Positions 7,881 through 17,100 of a stretch of 64,000 nucleotides of DNA are shown piece by piece. Position 1 is the first letter of the stretch. Each line of letters starts with the position of its first letter. The stretch lies in NCBI GenBank assembly GCA_046294845.1, contig JBKBNU010000001.1:1860001-1924000 (forward strand), read 5' to 3'. This stretch comes from Micavibrio_C sp046294845. Lineage in GTDB: Bacteria; Pseudomonadota; Alphaproteobacteria; Micavibrionales; Micavibrionaceae. Position numbers and translations under genes: made by a program. Under the pieces are notes generated by a model. That model did not search any database and was not told where the DNA came from. It saw only the letters and a program-made list of their open reading frames with translations.

Positions 7881-9050
7881 CTATCTTTCTACAGCCACTG
7901 CGACAGCCTCACCGCCACCGATACATAAAGTTGCTATCCCCCTTTTCAAGTCATACTTTTCAAGGGCCGCCAGCAAAGTTACAAGCACACGGGCTCCTGA
8001 AGCCCCTATCGGATGTCCCAAAGCGCAGGCCCCGCCATGAACATTGACCTTTTCATGCGGCAAGGAGAGTTCTTTCATCGCTGCCATCGTGACCACGGCA
8101 AAAGCCTCGTTAATTTCAAACAGATCAACATCGGCCAAATCCCATCCGGTTTTTGTCGCCAGCTTTTTCAGCGCACCCACAGGGGCCGTTGTAAACCATG
8201 ATGGCTCCTGCGCGTGGGTGCTATGCCCCACGATACGGGCCTTAATAACCTTCCCCATTTTTTCTGCTTGTGACTGGCGCATCAACACCAAAGCGGCCGC
8301 TCCATCGGATATCGAGCTGGCATTGGCCGCTGTCACCGTTCCATCGGGCTTGAACGCTGGCTTTAAAGTAGGGATTTTATCCAGCCGCGCCTTACCGGGC
8401 TGCTCATCAATCGCCACCACTTCCTCGGCCTTGCCCTTCATCACTTTTACAAGGGCAATTTCATTTGTGAAATCTGCTCTCTGGGCACGCTTCAGGGACT
8501 CAATCGCAAACGCATCCTGCTCTTCACGGCTAAATTTATATTCGCTGGCGCAAAGCTCGGCGAAAACCCCCATCAGCTTTCCTTTATCATAGGCATCTTC
8601 CAGCCCATCCATAAACATATGGTCTATGACTTGGCCATGCCCCATACGATAGCCCCCACGGGCTTTAGGCAGAAGGTACGGTGCATTGGTCATGCTCTCC
8701 ATGCCGCCCGCGACCATGATATTATTGGTCTCTGCCCTCAACAGGTCATGAGCCAACATCACAGCCTTTAATCCGGAACCGCACATTTTATTGATTGTCG
8801 TGCAACCCGTGGAAAGCGGCAATCCCGCCTTGAGAGATGCCTGCCTTGCCGGTGCCTGCCCCTGACCGGCGGGAAGGACGCACCCCATCAGAACTTCATC
8901 AATCTGATCCGACTTCAATCCCGCGCGACTGACAGCCGCCTCGATCGCGGCAGATCCCAACTCGGGCGCAGTCAGCGATGCAAAGTCACCTTGAAATCCA
9001 CCCATAGGGGTACGGGCAGCAGACACAATAACAACGGGATCATAGCTCAT
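7881..9050 (-). CDS. Acetyl-CoA acetyltransferase (thiolase)
   Basis: 389-aa degradative thiolase. The acyl-accepting cysteine is Cys90 in INKMCGSGLK; the HPIGASGARV histidine block and the C-terminal CIGGGEAVAVAVER cysteine block complete the active site. The usual GGGMG at this last site is GGGEA here, a mild departure. It is the second gene of the unit and probably cleaves 2-methylacetoacetyl-CoA and/or acetoacetyl-CoA, given the HSD10-like dehydrogenase downstream and the HMG-CoA lyase cluster elsewhere in the window. Specificity cannot be read from sequence alone. Confidence 0.93.
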   Translation of the reverse strand: MSYDPVVIVSAARTPMGGFQGDFASLTAPELGSAAIEAAVSRAGLKSDQIDEVLMGCVLPAGQGQAPARQASLKAGLPLSTGCTTINKMCGSGLKAVMLAHDLLRAETNNIMVAGGMESMTNAPYLLPKARGGYRMGHGQVIDHMFMDGLEDAYDKGKLMGVFAELCASEYKFSREEQDAFAIESLKRAQRADFTNEIALVKVMKGKAEEVVAIDEQPGKARLDKIPTLKPAFKPDGTVTAANASSISDGAAALVLMRQSQAEKMGKVIKARIVGHSTHAQEPSWFTTAPVGALKKLATKTGWDLADVDLFEINEAFAVVTMAAMKELSLPHEKVNVHGGACALGHPIGASGARVLVTLLAALEKYDLKRGIATLCIGGGEAVAVAVER

Positions 9051-9059
9051 CGGGGGACC

Positions 9060-9776
9060 TCACTTTTTGCGGCATACATATTGCCACGGACAGCAGCGTT
9101 GCTGTTGGATATTTTTAAGAAGATTCACAAATGCCGGACGCGGCTGATCTTCAACCGCCCTTTGCATCATAGAAACAGCAAAATCATAACGCCGCTCCTT
9201 GGCTTCGATCACAAACCCTGCGCTTTCTATAATCTCTTCCAGGCGATCCGGCGTGATCAGAAAACTATGCTCGGCCAACGAAGACCACGGACACGGATAG
9301 ACCATGCTCTCGACATGAATATCTGCCAAAATTTCATAAAACCCAAACAAAGAATTTGGTTTGAGAACACGCGATATCTCATTGAATAATTTTATTTTGT
9401 TCTGGACATTCATATTCACATGCAACATGAAGGCGGCATCATAAGAAGAATCCTTAAACGGCATATCAAGGGCACTGCCCTGTATGAAATCACACAGACC
9501 TGTCAGTCCTTTTTCCTCTGTGATCCTGCGCGCCTCTTCACATAAACCTTCTACAAGCTCAAGTCCTGTGACGCTCACGCCATAAAGTTCTGCGGCCGCC
9601 CTTGCCGCTGCGCCCAAACCGGAACCCACATCGAGCACATTTTGCCCCTGATGAAGCCCCAAAGCCGCCAAGAGATATTCCGTAGCCTTGCGTCCGCCGA
9701 TATGAAGCTCATCGGACACAATCTTATTTTTCAGAATATTGTTGTTATAATGTTGCTCTATAAAAGATTCATTCAT
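9060..9776 (-). CDS. SAM-dependent methyltransferase
   Basis: 238 aa with a class I methyltransferase core: motif I VLDVGSGLGAAAR around residue 48, the acidic motif II in TGLELVEG, and the motif IV-like SYDAAFMLHVNMN. The overall layout resembles UbiE/sarcosine-glycine-type methyltransferases that act on small molecules. The C terminus is Cys-containing and basic (CCPWQYVCRKK). It sits nine bases upstream of the thiolase gene in the same direction and is probably the first gene of the unit ending in prpB. The substrate is unknown. Confidence 0.8.
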   Translation of the reverse strand: MNESFIEQHYNNNILKNKIVSDELHIGGRKATEYLLAALGLHQGQNVLDVGSGLGAAARAAAELYGVSVTGLELVEGLCEEARRITEEKGLTGLCDFIQGSALDMPFKDSSYDAAFMLHVNMNVQNKIKLFNEISRVLKPNSLFGFYEILADIHVESMVYPCPWSSLAEHSFLITPDRLEEIIESAGFVIEAKERRYDFAVSMMQRAVEDQPRPAFVNLLKNIQQQRCCPWQYVCRKK

Positions 9777-9897
9777 ATCAAGACCCTATGTCCTTTCTTG
9801 CCTCTGCACAAATCCTTTCACAAAAAGCACTCAAAATGCTGTTTGACAGAACCCCAAACTCCTGTTTTTGTTACGCCAAGAACAGGGAAAATAAAAT

Positions 9898-11100
9898 ATG
9901 TCAAAACTCACCGACGGCTTCCGGAAAGTCGTGGGCCTGAAGCCCAAAACACTCACCCCCGAAAAGCATAGCCAGTTGATGGGCAGCTCCATACTGACAT
10001 CGCCTTCGGAATCATTCCGTGCGGCATGGCAACTCACCAAGCCCTACTTCACACGGTCGGAAGAACGCCGCAAGGCCAACGCCATGCTGGCTTTGGTTGT
10101 CGGCCTGACATTAGGGCAGGTTTATATCGACGTGCAGCTCAGCCATTGGGGTAACGGCTTTTACAAGAACCTGCAACAGGCCGGACAAATCCTGGCGGCT
10201 CCCGAAACCCCGGAAACAAATGCCAAAGCCGCCCTGCTAAAAGAAACCGTCAAAGATCAGCTTATCGATTTTCTGATGCTGGCGGGTATTTTCCTCGGTG
10301 TTGCCATTACGAAGACAAAAGTGAACCAGAAGCTGCAACTGAATTGGCGTCAATGGATGACCAACCAGTACGCCAGCAACTGGATCGACCCGCAAAATAA
10401 AACCTATTACAAGATGCAGTCAGACGGCAGCAGTGCAGACAACCCCGACCAGCGTATATCGGATGATGTCCGTATCTTTACCGCCAGCACACTGGGCCTG
10501 AGCATGGGTTTCCTGCGCTCCACGCTTTCCCTGCCCTCCTTTACCTATATTCTGTGGGATATTGCCGGACCAGCCTTTGTCGCAGGCGCCGCCGGATATG
10601 CCGCCGCATCGACCTATATCGCACATAAAGTCGGGAAGCCGCTTGTCAAACTTAGTCAGGATCAGCAAAAATTCGAAGCCGATTTCCGCTATAGCCTCGT
10701 CAAGGTTCGCGATAACACCGAGTCAATTGCCCTGCAAGACGGCGAAGACGTAGAAAAAGGCATCCTTAAAGAACGCTTTGATAAAGTCGTCGCCAACCAA
10801 AACCGCATCATTAACAAAAATATGCAGATGACTGGTCTGAACGCGACCATCAACCAGACGGCGATTGTTGCCCCCTACATCATCATGCTGCCCCAGTTCT
10901 TTGGCCGCAAACTTGATCTTGGTGACTTCTTCCAAGGGGCTGGCGCCTTCCGTCAGGTGCAAAGTGACCTGAGCTGGTTCTTCGATTCCTATACCGAACT
11001 GGCCGACTGGAAATCGGTAGCCAACCGCCTGACCAGCTTTACCGTGGGCATGAACAACCATGCTGTGAAAATTGAACCCCCAGCACCAAAGGCAGGATAA
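9898..11100 (+). CDS. ABC transporter membrane subunit, SbmA/BacA/YddA-like
   Basis: 400 aa. It corresponds to the transmembrane half of the ABC_membrane_2 family (YddA, ABCD-like, related to SbmA/BacA). Several hydrophobic segments are visible (about residues 62-80, 120-140, 205-240 and 305-320). The family-typical EFRY-like region is seen as FEADFRYSLVKVRDNTESIAL. Other motifs are NWRQWMTNQY and SDLSWFFDSY near the end. AGGGA precedes the ATG. In YddA-type exporters the ATPase is fused to the C terminus; here it is a separate gene two bases downstream. Substrate unknown; relatives move peptides or fatty acyl compounds. Confidence 0.85.
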   Translation: MSKLTDGFRKVVGLKPKTLTPEKHSQLMGSSILTSPSESFRAAWQLTKPYFTRSEERRKANAMLALVVGLTLGQVYIDVQLSHWGNGFYKNLQQAGQILAAPETPETNAKAALLKETVKDQLIDFLMLAGIFLGVAITKTKVNQKLQLNWRQWMTNQYASNWIDPQNKTYYKMQSDGSSADNPDQRISDDVRIFTASTLGLSMGFLRSTLSLPSFTYILWDIAGPAFVAGAAGYAAASTYIAHKVGKPLVKLSQDQQKFEADFRYSLVKVRDNTESIALQDGEDVEKGILKERFDKVVANQNRIINKNMQMTGLNATINQTAIVAPYIIMLPQFFGRKLDLGDFFQGAGAFRQVQSDLSWFFDSYTELADWKSVANRLTSFTVGMNNHAVKIEPPAPKAG

Positions 11101-11102
11101 TC

Positions 11103-11873
11103 ATGAGCAGCACAGAACGACAAGCCGCCGCAGATTTTAATCAAGCTGCCCCCCAATCCATCATCGCCCGTGCGGGAGATAATGAAGCCGCTTTATCCAT
11201 TACCGATCTATCGGTAACACGCCCCGACGGGACATTATTGATCAAGCCCTTCTCTCTGACATTGAACGCCGGAGACAAATTGATGATTGCAGGCCCTTCA
11301 GGCTGTGGCAAATCGACTATTCTGCGTGCGGCCCACGGTTTATGGCCATGGGGGTCCGGCCTGATCGAAACAGGAAACCATGTCAAAAAACTTATCGTAG
11401 CCCAAAAACCTCACTTGCCGCTTCTGACATTAAAGGGAATCGTTTGCTTTCCCGATTTTCAGGATCAATACAGTGATGATGAAGTCGCCGCCGCGATGGA
11501 AAAAACAGGCCTCGGAAAATTTGCCGCCGATATGAATAATAAGGATAAAGACGGCTCGTATTGGGAACGTCTGTCCGGTGGCGAAAAACAAAGGATCAGT
11601 TTTGCCCGTATCCTCCTGCATAAACCAAGCTTGTTAATGCTCGATGAGGTTACTGCCTCGCTTGATATCAAAGCGCAAGATGAACTTTATACAGCTCTTG
11701 TCAATGACCTGCCGGATTGCGCCCTAATCAGCATTTCACACCGTGCGGAACTGGCGCGGTACCATAACCGCCATGCTGCGATTGACAACCAGACATTTGT
11801 GCTGGAGGCCTCGCCCCGTAATTCACCTCCCGTCCCCTTTGCATGGCATTTACCCACAGGCCATAACCCTTAG
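11103..11873 (+). CDS. ABC transporter ATPase subunit (partner of the YddA-like permease)
   Basis: 256 aa: Walker A GPSGCGKST at residues 64-72, signature LSGGEKQR near 157, Walker B LLMLDEVTASLD, and switch histidine in ISHR. The HGLWPWGSG segment after Walker A is typical of the YddA/ABCD exporter branch, matching the upstream gene. The start is ATG two bases after the permease stop, in a different frame, with AGG a few bases ahead. The 30-residue N-terminal Ala/Gln-rich lead and the Pro-rich tail look flexible. Together the two genes should make one exporter with separate chains. Confidence 0.88.
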   Translation: MSSTERQAAADFNQAAPQSIIARAGDNEAALSITDLSVTRPDGTLLIKPFSLTLNAGDKLMIAGPSGCGKSTILRAAHGLWPWGSGLIETGNHVKKLIVAQKPHLPLLTLKGIVCFPDFQDQYSDDEVAAAMEKTGLGKFAADMNNKDKDGSYWERLSGGEKQRISFARILLHKPSLLMLDEVTASLDIKAQDELYTALVNDLPDCALISISHRAELARYHNRHAAIDNQTFVLEASPRNSPPVPFAWHLPTGHNP

Positions 11874-11947
11874 TGCAAGCCACAATCCGGCTTGTCCGGC
11901 CATTATGAGCAGGATAAAATGTTCCTTGCCAAACAAGGAGCATGATT

Positions 11948-12373
11948 ATGATCTGGCATAAGCCCTATACAATTCCCGAGCTACGCGATTTCATAACCCA
12001 TGAAAACATCGTCAAGCATATCGGCATAGAATTTGCCGAAATTGGCCCCGATTTTCTAAAACTGCGTATGCCGGTCGATTATCGTACGCACCAGATCCAT
12101 GGCATTCTGCATGGTGGGGCCACATGCGTCCTGACCGAAACAGCGGGCAGCGTTGCTTCACTCATGTGCATTGATCCTTCCACCCATTATGCCGTGGGAT
12201 CGGTCATCAGTACCAATCATTTGCGGCCTGTCAAAGACGGTTTTGTGACCGCCACCGCCCGCCCCGTTCATGTCGGCCGCACCAAGCATGTCTGGGACAT
12301 ACAGGTGCATGATGACAACGGAAAGCTTATCGCCAAGAGCGAGCTGACCTGTGCTGTCACACCCAAGGCTTAA
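11948..12373 (+). CDS. PaaI-family hotdog thioesterase
   Basis: 141 aa with the hotdog-fold thioesterase signature HGGATCVLTETAGS (catalytic region around residues 56-70) and a second strand pair around AVGSVISTNHLRPVKDG. Such enzymes hydrolyse small aryl- or acyl-CoA thioesters in the cytoplasm. Two in-frame ATGs exist. The one at 11948 has AAGGAG seven bases upstream, while the one at 11942 is only one base from it, so the later start is chosen. It is followed six bases later by an aminotransferase gene. Possible role: recycling CoA during amino-acid or phenylacetate breakdown; exact substrate unknown. Confidence 0.85.
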   Translation: MIWHKPYTIPELRDFITHENIVKHIGIEFAEIGPDFLKLRMPVDYRTHQIHGILHGGATCVLTETAGSVASLMCIDPSTHYAVGSVISTNHLRPVKDGFVTATARPVHVGRTKHVWDIQVHDDNGKLIAKSELTCAVTPKA

Positions 12374-12378
12374 ACCAA

Positions 12379-13554
12379 ATGAAACCAGTCAGCGCTTTTT
12401 ATAATAACCAGCCCACCACCATTTTTGCGGTAATGTCTGCCTTGGCAGTGAAACATGGCGCGATCAATCTGGGCCAAGGCTTCCCCGATACTGATGGGCC
12501 GGAATGGATACGTAAAGCCGCTGCCGATGCCCTGATGAACAGCCCCAATCAATATCCACCGATGCCAGGCCACCCTGATTTACGCAAGGCCGTCGCCGAG
12601 CATAACAAGCGCTTTTATAACCTTGATATCGACCCGATGACCGAAACACTGGTCACGGCAGGCGCGACCGAAGCCCTGAGCGCATGCTGCATGGGCCTGC
12701 TCAATCACGGTGATGAAGCCATCGTCATCGAACCGTATTATGATTCCTATGTACCGCAAATTATTGCGGCAGGGGGAACACCCAAATTTGTACGGCTTTC
12801 ACCACCGGAATGGAAACTGGATGAAGCAAGATTAAGGGCCGCTTTTAGCCCGCGTACCAAGCTTATCATCCTGAACTCACCGATGAATCCTGCGGGTAAA
12901 GTTTTGAATGCCGATGAACTGGCTCTGATTGCACGCTTGCTCGAAGAGTTTGATGTTTACGCTGTGTGTGATGAAGTTTACGAACATCTGGTCTTTGTCC
13001 CGCACAAGCATATTCCCCTGATAACCCTGCCCCGTATGCGGGATCGTTGCCTGCGGATCGGATCGGCGGGGAAAACATTTTCAATGACCGGCTGGAAAAT
13101 TGGTTATGTCACCGGATGTGCCGCTTTGATCAAGCCCGTGACTGCTGCCCATCAATATATGACCTTCACCGTCAACCCTTCGACCCAAATCGCCGTGGCC
13201 CAAGGTTTGCGTGCCGATGATAGTTATTTTGATGAACTCGTCAGCGGCATGGATGCTGGCCGTCAAATTCTTGGCCCCGGCCTCGCCGCTCTCGGTTTTG
13301 ATGTCCTGCCCTGCGACGGGACATATTTCCTGACTGTGGATTTTACAAAGGTCGCGGACCGCGTAGGATTTAAGGGCACCGATACGGAGTTTTGCATCTG
13401 GCTCACCGAAAACGCCAAAGTCACCGCGATTCCTATGAGCGCCTTCTACCACCCCGATAACGGCCCCGCCCCGCAAAACCTGATCCGCTTCTGCTTTGCG
13501 AAGAAGCGGGAAGTGCTGGAGGTGGCGTTAGAGAATTTATCAAGGATCATATAA
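12379..13554 (+). CDS. Class I/II PLP-dependent aminotransferase
   Basis: 391 aa, fold type I. The PLP lysine is Lys232 in SAGKTFSMTGWK; the NSPMNPAGK and VCDEVYEHLVF motifs hold cofactor contacts, and GQGFPDTDGP near the N terminus marks the kynurenine/methionine/glutamine-phenylpyruvate aminotransferase group (YbdL-like). It could supply aromatic 2-oxo acids for the indolepyruvate oxidoreductase encoded 0.6 kb downstream on the other strand; that link is inference. It follows the thioesterase by 5 bp, and a strong terminator lies 8 bp after its stop. Confidence 0.9.
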   Translation: MKPVSAFYNNQPTTIFAVMSALAVKHGAINLGQGFPDTDGPEWIRKAAADALMNSPNQYPPMPGHPDLRKAVAEHNKRFYNLDIDPMTETLVTAGATEALSACCMGLLNHGDEAIVIEPYYDSYVPQIIAAGGTPKFVRLSPPEWKLDEARLRAAFSPRTKLIILNSPMNPAGKVLNADELALIARLLEEFDVYAVCDEVYEHLVFVPHKHIPLITLPRMRDRCLRIGSAGKTFSMTGWKIGYVTGCAALIKPVTAAHQYMTFTVNPSTQIAVAQGLRADDSYFDELVSGMDAGRQILGPGLAALGFDVLPCDGTYFLTVDFTKVADRVGFKGTDTEFCIWLTENAKVTAIPMSAFYHPDNGPAPQNLIRFCFAKKREVLEVALENLSRII

Positions 13555-13561
13555 ATGTAAT

Positions 13562-13582
13562 AAAGGGGGCATAGCCCCCTTT
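13562..13582. terminator. Bidirectional terminator between an aminotransferase and a miniprotein gene
   Basis: Perfect 9-bp stem AAAGGGGGC/GCCCCCTTT around ATA. It ends the plus-strand aminotransferase transcript and lies 3 bp past the stop of the minus-strand 30-codon gene, where TTATTACATTTA follows on that strand. Confidence 0.9.
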
Positions 13583-13585
13583 ATC

Positions 13586-13678
13586 TTAAGCTGCAAAAAG
13601 CAGGATGATTAGCTTGATAAGCAAAGCAAACTGCCAGAATTGCAATTTAGCCTTTACTGATAACCTTACGGTAATCAT
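13586..13678 (-). CDS. 30-aa cationic single-helix membrane miniprotein
   Basis: A short reading frame, ATG to TAA, preceded by AAAGGAGG four bases before the ATG, one of the best ribosome-binding sites in the window. The peptide starts MITVRLSVKAKLQFW and ends FALLIKLIILLFAA: basic N-terminal third, then one hydrophobic helix (about residues 14-30). A strong terminator follows directly, and the 100 bases upstream form several stem-loops. I do not recognise a family. Shape and leader structure resemble type I toxins or small regulatory membrane peptides, but no function is claimed. Coding status rests on RBS, terminator and composition. Confidence 0.65.
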   Translation of the reverse strand: MITVRLSVKAKLQFWQFALLIKLIILLFAA

Positions 13679-13679
13679 A

Positions 13680-13779
13680 GGACCTCCTTTCGGATCAGTC
13701 CCGTGGCCACGGGATATTAAACCCGTCAATTTATATCGCGCGGTTCGTCGCGCTATCTCATTGCTGAACGTTACAGCAA
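13680..13779 (-). promoter_or_regulatory. Structured 5' leader of the miniprotein gene
   Basis: In minus-strand order: TTGCTG/CAGCAA stem (13761-13779, 7-nt loop), GCGCG/CGCGC stem (13738-13753), a 14-bp perfect palindrome CCCGTGGCCACGGG (13700-13713) that can alternatively pair as CGGG/CCCG with 13722-13725, and GGAC/GTCC (13680-13683 with 13698-13701) that would hold the Shine-Dalgarno in a loop. Mutually exclusive pairings suggest translation control. No promoter was confidently identified. Confidence 0.4.
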
Positions 13780-14114
13780 CTTGAAATCGGAGATTATGTT
13801 CAACAGTCCTGTCTCTAAAACCTTCTTCTTATCTGGCCTCGCCAGGGATTTCAGTAATAAATAGAGTTGTCTACAATCACCCCTTTAGCCACTTATCAGG
13901 TGACCACCAGCTTTGATATAACTAGTAAGCCTGTCAGGTGCAGATGATGAACTGCTCACGCCCAGCAATCTTTTAGGATTTAACCAGCAGACTATGGTCT
14001 GATAATAGGCCAATCAAACCTCGTCACAAAGAGTTTCAGGACAAATCGTTTCATTAATCTGTGGAAAACTAAGAAACAATAAAAGAACCCTTATTGGTGT
14101 ACCTACTATCAATC
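13780..14114. other. Non-coding stretch with no recognised feature
   Basis: No gene, tRNA or known RNA is recognised here. A 22-codon plus-strand frame (13796, MFNSPVSK...) exists but has poor spacing from its GGAG. It presumably contains the promoter of the miniprotein transcript and the 3' end of the indolepyruvate oxidoreductase transcript. Confidence 0.4.
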
Positions 14115-17100
14115 TCATGCAGCATCCCTGACCGGATCATTACCATTGGCGGCACCGCCATTCAGCTTGACCATCAGGGCCTGCTTCCGGCCTTTGGCTT
14201 TCTTGATGTTAGCGGCCTTGACCGGACCGAAACCACGGATCATATCCGGCAGTTGCAGCAGTTCAAGACAGACAGCGCGGTTTTCGGCGTTAAGTTTCGA
14301 CAGCACCAGTTCCATCGTGGCTTCATATTCGGTAATCAGGGCACGTTCTTCCTTACGTTCGGCATGATAACCGAAAATATCAAACGGCGTACCACGCAGA
14401 CCTTTCAGTTTGGCCAGCACATGGAAACCCGCCATCATCCACGGGCCGAATTCACGTTTCTTCGGGCGTCCCGTGGCGGGGTCGGTGGTTGACATGACCG
14501 GCGGGGCCAGATTGAATTTCAGTTTGTAATCACCTTCAAACTGCGCCTTCAATTTCTGAATAAATTCACCGTTGGTATAAAGGCGGGCGACTTCATATTC
14601 ATCCTTGTAAGCCAGAAGCTTGTGATAATTCTTGGCGACAGCACCGGCCAGTTCAGCATCCACCTTGCGGAATTTATCAACCGCCAGACGGTAGCGGTCT
14701 GCATAAGCAGCATCCTGATAGTCGGTCAGATATTTTATGCGTTTACCGATGATATCATCCAGCGTTTCGGCAATCGGCTCTTCGAGAACGCCGCCCGCCA
14801 CTTCCTTGACCAGTTCGTCAAGCTTGGCCGGATCATGTGCGGCCAGACGACCATAGTTAAAGGCCTTGCGGTTATCATCAACAGCCACACCGTTAAGCTC
14901 AATCGCCTTCATCAGGGATTCTAACGAAAGCGGCACCAGTCCACGCTGCCATGCATAGCCCATCATAAAGACGTTGGTACCCATTTCATCGCCGAGCAAT
15001 GTGCCGGTGATACTGGTGGCATCAACATAGGAACAATCCTTGACGGAATCCTCAAGCTCTTTGCGGATTTCATCGTTCTGGAATTCCATTTTGTTATTCA
15101 GAACGAAAGCCGAAACAGGCGTATTTTCCGCATTGACAATCGCATGGGTGCGTTCATCGTTAAGCGTTTCATAAGCGGCCTTGCCCACGCCGGAAACAAT
15201 ATCACAGGCGAGCAGCACATCAGTGCCACCGGTAATAATGTGACCTGTACGCAGTTCATCCTGTGTCGGCGCCAGACGCACATGGGAGAGGACTTCCCCG
15301 CCCTTTTGTGCAAGACCTGTCGAGTCAAGGATAGCGCAGCGTTTTTCTTCCAGATGCGCGGCCATCCCCATCAAGGCCCCCACGGTCAGAACGCCCGTAC
15401 CACCGATACCCGTCACCATAACATTCCACGCCGATTCAAGTGCCGGAACGTGCGGCAGCGGGATGGCGGAAAAAACAGATTCAGCATCACTGCCTTTGGT
15501 TTTCTTGAGCGCGCCGCCTTCAATGGTAACAAAAGACGGACAGAAGCCTTTCAAGCATGAAAAATCCTTGTTACAGGCGGACTGGTTAATCTGGCGCTTG
15601 CGGCCATATTCGGTTTCAAGCGGCTGCACCGACACACAGTTCGATTGCACAGAACAGTCCCCGCAACCTTCACAGACCGCAGAATTAATCATCACACGTT
15701 TGGCAGGATCGGGATAAAGCCCCCGCTTGCGGCGGCGGCGTTTTTCAGCGGCGCAGGTTTGGTCATAGATAATGACCGATGTGCCTTCTGTTTCACGGGC
15801 CTCAAGCTGGATTTTATCCATCCAGCGGCGATGAAGAACCGGAACACCCTCTGGTATACCCTTGCGGTCGGCATAGTTTTCCGGATTTTCGGTGACGATC
15901 CAGCATTTGGTAACGCCTTCGGCCATAACCTGTTGCGCTACACGATAAACAGGCATATCGCCGTCCACGTGCTGGCCCCCCGTCATGGCAACCGCATCGT
16001 TATAAAGAATCTTATAGGTGATATTAACCTTGGCCGCGACCGCCGCACGAATGGCAAGCGTACCGGAATGGAAATAGGTACCATCGCCCAAGTTCGCAAA
16101 GATATGTTTGGTATCTGTATAAGGGGCTGCCCCAATCCACGGCACACCTTCCCCGCCCATCTGGGTGCAAAGGGCCGAATTACGATCCATCCATTGCACC
16201 ATGTAATGGCAACCGATGCCCACCATCGCAAAGCTGCCATCAGGCACTTTGGTAGAGGAGTTGTGGGGACAGCCCGAGCAATACCACGGACGGCGCAAGG
16301 ATACGGGGACATATCCCTCCATCTTCTTTTCGTAGTTTTCGTAGAATGTCAGGGCGCGGTCCACTTGCGGGCTATGATAAAAACGGCTCAGGCGTTGCGC
16401 GATCACTTTTGTGACCAAACCTACGGATTGATCATTATGAAGCGGCAAGAGATGCTGCCCCTTCTCGTCATATTTGCCAACGATTACTGGCGGACGGCGG
16501 CCCGCTTCCCAGTTATAGACCTGCTGTTTTAATTGATATTCGATAAATTCGCGTTTTTCTTCGACGATCAGAATTTCTTCCAGACCTTCGACAAACGATT
16601 GCACCCCTTGCGGCTCCAGCGGCCATGTCATGCCCACCTTATACAGGCGCAGACCAATATCGCGGGCGACCTCTTCGGTAATCCCCAGTTCTATCAAAGC
16701 CTGACGCACATCACCGTAAGATTTACCGGATGTAATGATACCAAAGCGAGGCTTGGGTGAATCCCATACCACACGGTCGATATTGTTTTTACGGGCAAAA
16801 GCATGACACGCAAACAGCTTGTAATTTTGCAGACGGAAATCAATTTCGCGTGGCGTATCATTCATGCGGACATGAAGCCCCCCCACGGGCATTTCAAACT
16901 CATCATCGCCCGGCAGAATGATCGAACGGTTCTCACGTGACAAATCAACTGTACCGGATGTCTCTACTGTTTCCGATGTCACTTTCAACGCCGTCCAGCA
17001 ACCGGAGTAACGTGACATCGCAATCCCGAGCAAGCCATATTCAACAAATTCCTGCGTACTGGCCGGATAAAGCTGCGGCACTTGCATCGCGTAAAGAGCA

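Noticed and set aside
11090..11105. Programmed frameshift joining the YddA-like permease and ATPase
   Set aside because: No slippery sequence is seen, and the ATPase has its own ATG with AGG upstream, so two genes are simpler.
13796..13864. 22-codon plus-strand frame MFNSPVSK... with GGAG upstream
   Set aside because: Spacing of three bases between GGAG and ATG is poor, there is no terminator or neighbour support, and it overlaps the leader side of the miniprotein transcript.
15645..16532. Plus-strand open frame (295 codons) opposite the indolepyruvate oxidoreductase gene
   Set aside because: Antisense to motif-bearing coding sequence; no ribosome-binding site and no family.
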